From Adhaeribacter soli (lineage in GTDB: Bacteria; Bacteroidota; Bacteroidia; Cytophagales; Hymenobacteraceae), in the NCBI RefSeq assembly GCF_008727925.1, contig NZ_VTWT01000001.1, positions 62,001-126,000 of the forward strand: a stretch of 64,000 bases of DNA. Reading direction: 5' to 3'. A program made the translations under genes and the position numbers. Shown here piece after piece: positions 58,889 to 64,000 of this stretch (position 1 is its first letter; each line of letters begins with the position of its first letter). The notes below the pieces were generated by a model. It saw nothing but the letters and a program-made list of their open reading frames with translations, was not told where the DNA came from and did no database searches.

Positions 58889-60301
58889 ATGAAAAAGTTT
58901 ACAGTTTTACTGGCTTGTTTCGGGTTGCTTTTTCTGCAGGCAAGCGCCCAGTTCAATGCGGTTACGATGCTGAACCCTGTGCCAGTTACCACCGATGTCC
59001 GGGATAAGCCACAAGCCAAAGGCTGGACTTATGACGGCAAGCAATGGTCGGTGCTGACCAACAGCAGCGGTACATTTTTATGGCGTTTGAACGGCACTTC
59101 CTGGACCAGTGTTTTGAAACTTTCGCCGAACAGCTATGGGCACGCCGATTGCAAACCCGTTGGAAATGTTACCCATATTTTTCTGGAAAGAGGCGTTTCC
59201 TCACATCTGGTTTCGGTAGAGTACGTGCCGGCCTCGGGTACCTATAAACTCTGGTCGCAAAGAACTTCCCGGGTAACGGTAACGCTCGATGACAGGGTAG
59301 AAACCGCAACCATCGATATCGACAGCAAAGGCAGGATGTGGGTGGCTTCGGATGGCACAAGTAAAATAAATGTCCGGTGGAGCGATCCGCCCTATGCCGT
59401 CTGGAGCGCCCCCATAACCCTTGCTGACCAGGTAAACGACGATGATATTGGGGCAGTAATTGCCATTCCGGGAACCGGAAAGATCGGGGTAATGTGGTCG
59501 GACCAGAATGCGCGGCGTTTCGGTTTTAAAACCCATAAAGATAGCGATGCGCCCGAAAACTGGTCTGCTGACGAAGTGCCGGCCTCGCAATCGGCGCTCA
59601 ACGTTGGGGGAGGCATGGCCGACGATCATATCAACATAAAAGCAGCCGGCGATGGTACCTTATATTGTGCCGTAAAAACCAGTTATGATAAAACGAATTA
59701 TCCTCGCCTGGCATTGCTGATCCGTCGCCCTTCCGGATCTTGGGATAATCTGTACGAAGTATCGCGCACGGGAACCCGGCCTATTGTGCTGCTGAACGAA
59801 ACGTTGGGAAAACTCCGGATCGTGTACGCTTCCGCCGAAAACGGGGGCGACATTCTTTATCGGGAAACTCCGCTGGCAGGCATTGCTTTCGGACCTCAGC
59901 TTACGCTTATACCAGGTACCTATAATTATCCTTCCAGCTATAAAATGCCTTATGCAGAGCGAACCGTGGTGATGGCCTCCAACGGCATCGATGCGGTAAG
60001 CATTATGGCTTCGGACCAGGTTTTAAATGGCAGTCCAGGACATGCAAGCCTCACGGTTTTTCCGAACCCATCCTTCAACCATTCCACCATCAGTTTTATG
60101 CTGCCGGAAGATGACGACTATGCTGTTGCGCTTTACGATTTTAAAGGAACCTGGATCTCTACCCTAAAACAAGGCAGAGCCCTGGCCGGTAAAGTGAATA
60201 CGTTTGAGGCGGATGCAACCAGTTTACCAAGCGGGCTTTACGTAGTGAGGATGCAGACTTCCAAAGAAGTAAAATCGGTGCGTCTGATGCATGAGCGGTA
60301 A
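58889..60301 (+). CDS. T9SS-secreted predicted beta-propeller protein (third paralog)
   Basis: The 470-residue protein matches the two upstream copies: signal peptide (about 1-20, cut after ASA), blade units (DSKGRMWVASDGTSKINVR, GKIGVMWSDQ, GTLYCAVKTSYD) and a sorting domain (FPNPSFNHSTISFMLP, GLYVVRMQT). A TACCATTTTTA motif is 33 bases before the start, as in copy 1. The spacer between it and the second copy (680 bases) contains several hairpins, whereas copies 1 and 2 are only 296 bases apart. Confidence 0.85.
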   Translation: MKKFTVLLACFGLLFLQASAQFNAVTMLNPVPVTTDVRDKPQAKGWTYDGKQWSVLTNSSGTFLWRLNGTSWTSVLKLSPNSYGHADCKPVGNVTHIFLERGVSSHLVSVEYVPASGTYKLWSQRTSRVTVTLDDRVETATIDIDSKGRMWVASDGTSKINVRWSDPPYAVWSAPITLADQVNDDDIGAVIAIPGTGKIGVMWSDQNARRFGFKTHKDSDAPENWSADEVPASQSALNVGGGMADDHINIKAAGDGTLYCAVKTSYDKTNYPRLALLIRRPSGSWDNLYEVSRTGTRPIVLLNETLGKLRIVYASAENGGDILYRETPLAGIAFGPQLTLIPGTYNYPSSYKMPYAERTVVMASNGIDAVSIMASDQVLNGSPGHASLTVFPNPSFNHSTISFMLPEDDDYAVALYDFKGTWISTLKQGRALAGKVNTFEADATSLPSGLYVVRMQTSKEVKSVRLMHER

Positions 60302-60369
60302 GGAAAGTGTAATGAGCCGTAAGATTGTTACATAATACCGGGATTTCAGCAGCGGAACGACCCTATTCC

Positions 60370-60506
60370 TTGCCGTCTGCTTTAGCTGACGGTTTTCGGA
60401 AGTTAAATTTAAGGTTTTAGCCTAACCATTTCCTGCAAAGCAATAGTGTGGCTAAAGCCTTATAAGAAAATTCCTATTATCCGTCAGCTAAAGCAGACGG
60501 CAATGA
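60370..60506. repeat. Inverted pair of family B elements
   Basis: TTGCCGTCTGCTTTAGCTGA (60370 on) and CCGTCAGCTAAAGCAGACGG (60481 on) are inverted copies about 88 bases apart in the spacer 60302-60768. No gene supported there. Confidence 0.85.
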
Positions 60507-60768
60507 ATACAGGAAGAATATTTGCGATAAGCTTTTTTCCGACCCGAAGCCTGGCGTGGACAAGTTGAAATTCAGCAAATAAAGCAACGGATTATTAGCT
60601 CTTAAGATCCTGAATCGAACGAATATTTAACCGGACTTCAACTTCTTTGTAGATTTTACTTTAACGTTGCCGGCTCTGATTTTCCTGTCTTTTACTTACT
60701 TCCAATAACTCCCCAATAGGCAAGCCGTTCATTTTAACAGGAGGAATGTGCAATAAAACAGGAATAGG

Positions 60769-61980
60769 ATGGATATTAAACCAGGCTTCCCGTTTTGGTT
60801 GGTTAAAAATGGAATATTAGCGGATTTTCCAAAACTCACCCGGAATTTAGAGCAGGAAGAAGTCGTAATTATTGGTTCGGGAATTTCGGGGGCCCTGGCG
60901 GCCCATGAGCTTTGTTCAGCCGGTTTCAAATGCACCATCCTCGACAAACGTATGCTTACCAGCGGCACCACCTGGGCCAGTACCGGACAAATGAGTTACG
61001 AAATAGACCCAACCATGCTGCAGTTATCGCAACAATACAACGAAGCCTTTGCTGTGGGGGTGTACGATGCCAGCCTGCAGGCGCTCTACGATCTGAAAAG
61101 GGCCTTTCAGCAGGCTGCCATTAATCCGGGCGTGGAGTCAAAATCGAGCTTATACCTGGCCAGCGATAAAAAAGGGTTAAAGGAAATTGATGCCGAATAC
61201 AAACTCCGGACAAAACACGGTTTCCCGGTAAGTTACCTGGATGGCAGGAAACTTGAATCGGAATACGGTCTGCAGCGACGGGCCGCCCTGCACCACGGGC
61301 ATGCCGCCCAGATGGATACCTACCGCGCCGCCGTGGGGCTGATCCTGCACCACGTGATCCGGCAGAACCTGACGGTTTATACCCGCACGGCGGTAACCAG
61401 CATGGAGGTTTCTGCCAATAAAGTAGTGCTGGTTACGGAAGAAGGTTTCCGGATTAAGGCCCGGTACGTGGTATGCGCGCCTGGCAACGAAGCCGGTATG
61501 TTTTTGCCGAAAAAAGTGATGTCGCTTTATTCTACGTTCGCCCTGGTTACGCAACCGGTTCCGGCCGACCTGCTCTGGAAAGACCAATGCCTGATCTGGG
61601 AAACCTGCCGGCCGTATTTCTACATCCGGGTGGCTCAGGATAACCGGTTAATGATGGGCGGGGAGGATATGAAATTCCGGAAAAGTAAAGGCATGAAAGA
61701 TACGCTGGTAGCAAGAAAAGCGAAGTCAATCTTAAGTCAGTGCCGGAAATTATTTCCCCGGATCCCGGTAAAGCCGGAGTTTTCCTGGTTCGGGGTTATC
61801 GGCGAAACGAAAGACGGTTTGCCGTACATCGGCCAGTTCCCGGGAATGAAGAACGTTTATTTTGCCCTGGGGCACGGCGGAAACGGTACCACTTTCAGCA
61901 TGATCGCCGCGCAACTAATCCGAAACCAGATTTGCGGGAAAATGGATTACCGCAAAAAGCTTTTCGCTTTCAATCGTTAA
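60769..61980 (+). CDS. FAD-dependent oxidoreductase (DAO family)
   Basis: The 403-residue flavoprotein has an FAD-binding Rossmann motif GSGISG at 36-41, within VVIIGSGISG, and a C-terminal DAO-family motif WFGVIGETKDGLPYIG near 344-359 plus the ending GHGGNGTTFS. It oxidises an amine or amino acid using FAD. Many relatives have a C-terminal Rieske domain, which is absent here. The start lies 8 bases after a weak AGGAATAGG; an upstream ATG at 60746 is in another frame. No neighbour suggests the substrate. Confidence 0.9.
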   Translation: MDIKPGFPFWLVKNGILADFPKLTRNLEQEEVVIIGSGISGALAAHELCSAGFKCTILDKRMLTSGTTWASTGQMSYEIDPTMLQLSQQYNEAFAVGVYDASLQALYDLKRAFQQAAINPGVESKSSLYLASDKKGLKEIDAEYKLRTKHGFPVSYLDGRKLESEYGLQRRAALHHGHAAQMDTYRAAVGLILHHVIRQNLTVYTRTAVTSMEVSANKVVLVTEEGFRIKARYVVCAPGNEAGMFLPKKVMSLYSTFALVTQPVPADLLWKDQCLIWETCRPYFYIRVAQDNRLMMGGEDMKFRKSKGMKDTLVARKAKSILSQCRKLFPRIPVKPEFSWFGVIGETKDGLPYIGQFPGMKNVYFALGHGGNGTTFSMIAAQLIRNQICGKMDYRKKLFAFNR

Positions 61981-62027
61981 AGGCTGCTAACATTTACGCG
62001 GTTTTTTTGTACCTGAAGGTACCGTTT

Positions 62028-62381
62028 TCATGATTTCCTGAACAATTCGGCATGCTCGAAATACGAGTTCAGATGCTCATTCAGGCGGCCGCCTTCTTTT
62101 AAAAGTTCTAGGTCCTGGCACAGGTTATGGTGAATGTGCTGCAGGATAAAAGAGTCTTTGGTGCGTTCGGCCAGCAGGCTGCAGATCGTGGAAATGTGAT
62201 TTACGTAAGGCGAAGGATGGTTAAAATCGAATTTAATGGCAGCAATGGCGGTTTGGACCTTGTCGAAGCCCGCAACCTGATCTTTAAAGCTATCGATGGT
62301 GTGGTGCAGCCGGGTTAAAATGGCCCGGTACTTTTTAACGTCTTTCTTCTTAATTCGGGTCTTCCTGTTTTTGCATGCCAT
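62028..62381 (-). CDS. Hypothetical helical protein, 117 residues
   Basis: The product is rich in Lys, His and Leu, with predicted helices (for example KKYRAILTRLHHTIDSFKDQ and ILQHIHHNLCQDLELLKE). No signal peptide or domain recognised. The basic N-terminus might bind nucleic acid, but there is no real evidence. Coding support is only length and composition. Confidence 0.5.
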   Translation of the reverse strand: MACKNRKTRIKKKDVKKYRAILTRLHHTIDSFKDQVAGFDKVQTAIAAIKFDFNHPSPYVNHISTICSLLAERTKDSFILQHIHHNLCQDLELLKEGGRLNEHLNSYFEHAELFRKS

Positions 62382-62865
62382 AACTAACGTATGTTTTGAA
62401 TATGATGATTTTCGTTTTCAAAATATACTTATTAATTGGATTTTAGTTATTTTACATATAAATAAAATAAGTGAAAGGTGCGCAATCATTCTTCCGGACG
62501 ACTTACAAAGGAAGCGATTATAGACAAGGTAGTATGCTTGTTTTGTCTAAACACGATTTCAAAGATTGAAAGGATAGAAAGGATTTTATTTTGGAATTAA
62601 ATTATTCAGGATTCAGAAGAAAATCGAGCGTGTTTACATCCTTTCATCCTAAGAGTCCTGATTCAGACCAAGGTTCAGGTACGGCGAGCTGACGCTGTCC
62701 AAAGGCTAAAATTAGGGGCCGGAAAATTCGCTTACTTAGCTTTATCCAAGATTCAGGAAGTATTCTGGCGCTAAATCCGAAAATGTTTCTATTTACAAGA
62801 ACCGGTTCCGGGCCGTTGCAGTATAAACTTATTCAACAGATGTAGAACTTAAAAATTATTCAGTT
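62382..62865. other. Intergenic region with AAGGAT/ATCCTT repeats
   Basis: Around 62560-62670 are AAGGAT-type and ATCCTT-type words (for example AAAGGATAGAAAGGATTT, and CATCCTTTCATCCT followed by GTCCTGATTCAG) that resemble a widespread intergenic repeat. They recall the outer arms of the 24.3-kb inverted repeat. No gene supported. Confidence 0.45.
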
Positions 62866-63102
62866 ATGGAAGCTACTTGCAATCACTGTAATCACTGGAA
62901 TCAGGATCAGGCAAAGGTGCCGGTTCAGAGCAATGCGTTTGGCGTTTGCGACGAATTAACCGGCCAGCATGCCATGAATCCGGAATATGTGCTGCCCCTG
63001 GTGCACGATAGTAAAGTCGATTCAACGCCGAAGCAATTCGAAATGATAACCGGCGCAAGTTTCGGCTGTAACCACTTCAGCGAGCGAAAAGGCTGGATCT
63101 AA
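62866..63102 (+). CDS. Small cysteine-containing protein, 78 residues
   Basis: The protein has C5-x2-C8 (CNHCNHW), C28 (GVCDE) and C68 (FGCNHF), with several histidines. The layout CxxC...GxC...GCxxF suggests a small metal- or iron-sulfur-binding domain, but no family was identified. A strong terminator-like hairpin follows. Confidence 0.6.
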   Translation: MEATCNHCNHWNQDQAKVPVQSNAFGVCDELTGQHAMNPEYVLPLVHDSKVDSTPKQFEMITGASFGCNHFSERKGWI

Positions 63103-63242
63103 GTAAAGACATTGGTATCTGGATATTAGTATCAGGACTTAAAATGCGTAATGGTCTTTAATTCTGTGATATACAAGATGGTGTTATCTTGCATGTTATT
63201 CGGTTATTTTAGTCTTGCTACTTAATTCCAGATATAAATAGA

Positions 63243-63289
63243 AATACAAGGCCCTGATAAAGCAGCAAACTTTATCAGGGCCTTGTATT
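63243..63289. terminator. Bidirectional terminator between two convergent small genes
   Basis: AATACAAGGCCCTGATAAAG and its complement form a 20-bp perfect stem with a 7-base loop, flanked by T/A runs. Confidence 0.85.
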
Positions 63290-63332
63290 TTCCGGTAGTT
63301 CAGGAACGTTTACCGGCTATACAATCGGATCA

Positions 63333-63764
63333 TTACTTTCTCCCGGATTTCCGGTTTTTGAACGACCTTTCTTTTTCCTTTTCTTTTTTAAGTTCCTCAA
63401 AATCTTTAGGCGGCAGGGTAACGGAATAATAAACCGAAGTGAGGATGGTCAGGTCTTCGTCGAAATCGTAAGCGATGGACAAAGAAAGAAATTTATCCGG
63501 GTTCAGTACGTATTCCTCGCCTTCCTTGTCGTACACGTTAAATTCGTATTCGTCTTCTTCGGCCGGTTTTCCGGGTTTCAGTGCCAGGCAATCGCCGGTA
63601 ATTACGAGCGGCGTTTCCAGCGTTTCTTCAAAATCGAACGCCTGAAAATAGCGGCCGTCTTTTTTACTTGTGAGGTATTCGATCTTGTCCACCTCAATTT
63701 CAATATCCTGGTTGCGGTCGTCCCGTTTATTTTTGATCCGTTTAATATCGCCTGTTAATTTCAT
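63333..63764 (-). CDS. Hypothetical acidic protein, 143 residues
   Basis: Acidic, cytoplasmic-looking protein (many Glu and Asp, Lys-rich ends: KEKEKERSFKNRKSGRK). No signal peptide or known domain. It has a regular beta-rich look (VDKIEYLTSKKDG, YEFNVYDKEG). It is supported by good codon-like composition and an upstream spacer, but function is unknown. The region 63765-64000 holds nothing else recognisable. Confidence 0.6.
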   Translation of the reverse strand: MKLTGDIKRIKNKRDDRNQDIEIEVDKIEYLTSKKDGRYFQAFDFEETLETPLVITGDCLALKPGKPAEEDEYEFNVYDKEGEEYVLNPDKFLSLSIAYDFDEDLTILTSVYYSVTLPPKDFEELKKEKEKERSFKNRKSGRK

Positions 63765-64000
63765 CCTGTTTAATTTCTTAGCAGCTGCAAACTACGCCCT
63801 TTATTGTGATTACCGGGCTTCCGTACTTTTAAATTCCGGTACGAAGTTAGGGGTTTCTGTTTTTAGGGCGAAATGGTACCGTTTTTAATTCAGGTTGAAA
63901 TGAAAAACCTGAAAACGAACTACTACCATTAGCGCCCGTAAGCAAGCTTTTGCCGGCAGTTTTATTTTGCCGGAATTATTTAAGCTGAAGTAAAGCATTA

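Noticed and set aside
13169-60506. CRISPR array
   Set aside because: Repeats are dispersed palindromes with irregular spacing and no regular 28-37-base repeat plus spacer pattern, and no cas genes were seen.

Overview
The window looks like chromosomal DNA of a Bacteroidota member, most likely an aerobic Cytophagales/Hymenobacteraceae-type bacterium (Adhaeribacter, Pontibacter, Rufibacter or Hymenobacter-like). This is inferred from four secreted proteins with C-terminal type IX secretion (T9SS) sorting domains, WG-repeat, DUF2911 and TonB-C-domain proteins, Bacteroidota-style lipoprotein signals, sparse Shine-Dalgarno sequences, and many short intergenic palindromes. No rRNA, tRNA, CRISPR array, transposase, integrase or phage gene was recognised. 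About 46 protein genes are supported, and coding density is ordinary apart from repeat-filled spacers.

Layout. 0.2-3.2 kb: nitroreductase, fatty acid desaturase, DUF72 protein. 3.7-7.3 kb (minus): WG-repeat secreted protein, secreted protein of unknown function and double TonB-C protein, probably one operon. 7.4-13.1 kb: a sigma-54 signalling module made of an NtrC-type response regulator, its histidine kinase, a divergent MacB/FtsX-type permease, and a tiny secreted ORF behind a near-consensus sigma-54 promoter that converges on the kinase gene. 13.4-24.2 kb: transglutaminase-like protein, ferredoxin-NAD(P)H-type reductase, alpha/beta hydrolase, large PIG-L deacetylase, a 42-residue membrane peptide overlapping a sodium:solute symporter, DUF2911 protein, then a SAM methyltransferase.

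23.4-35.7 kb (minus) is the main accessory block, a glycan/glycoside biosynthesis island. It holds two sugar-nucleotide epimerase genes (one fused to a clan-A glycoside hydrolase-like barrel), a zinc alcohol dehydrogenase, a Gfo/Idh/MocA oxidoreductase, a DUF1264 lipoprotein, one GT4 and three CgeB-like glycosyltransferases with overlapping start/stop codons, and a TIGR04290-like methyltransferase. A 308-bp nested inverted repeat separates the last glycosyltransferase from the methyltransferase.

36.5-54.7 kb: pyruvate-kinase-like protein with an extra N-terminal region and no C-terminal domain, lipoprotein, SDR dehydrogenase, ECF sigma factor with a membrane/beta-barrel partner, multi-domain Ig-like lipoprotein, glycogen debranching enzyme GlgX, T9SS cargo protein, APC permease, S1/P1 nuclease, and the cysE-cysK cysteine pair. 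55.0-60.3 kb: three tandem paralogous T9SS-secreted predicted beta-propeller proteins. 60.7-63.8 kb: FAD oxidoreductase and three small unknown proteins.

The spacers carry at least six families of repeated palindromic elements, several in inverted pairs. The most promising leads are the self-contained sigma-54 circuit at 7.4-10.7 kb, the glycan island with its hydrolase-epimerase fusion, the structured inverted repeat at 24.3-24.6 kb, and the atypical pyruvate kinase.
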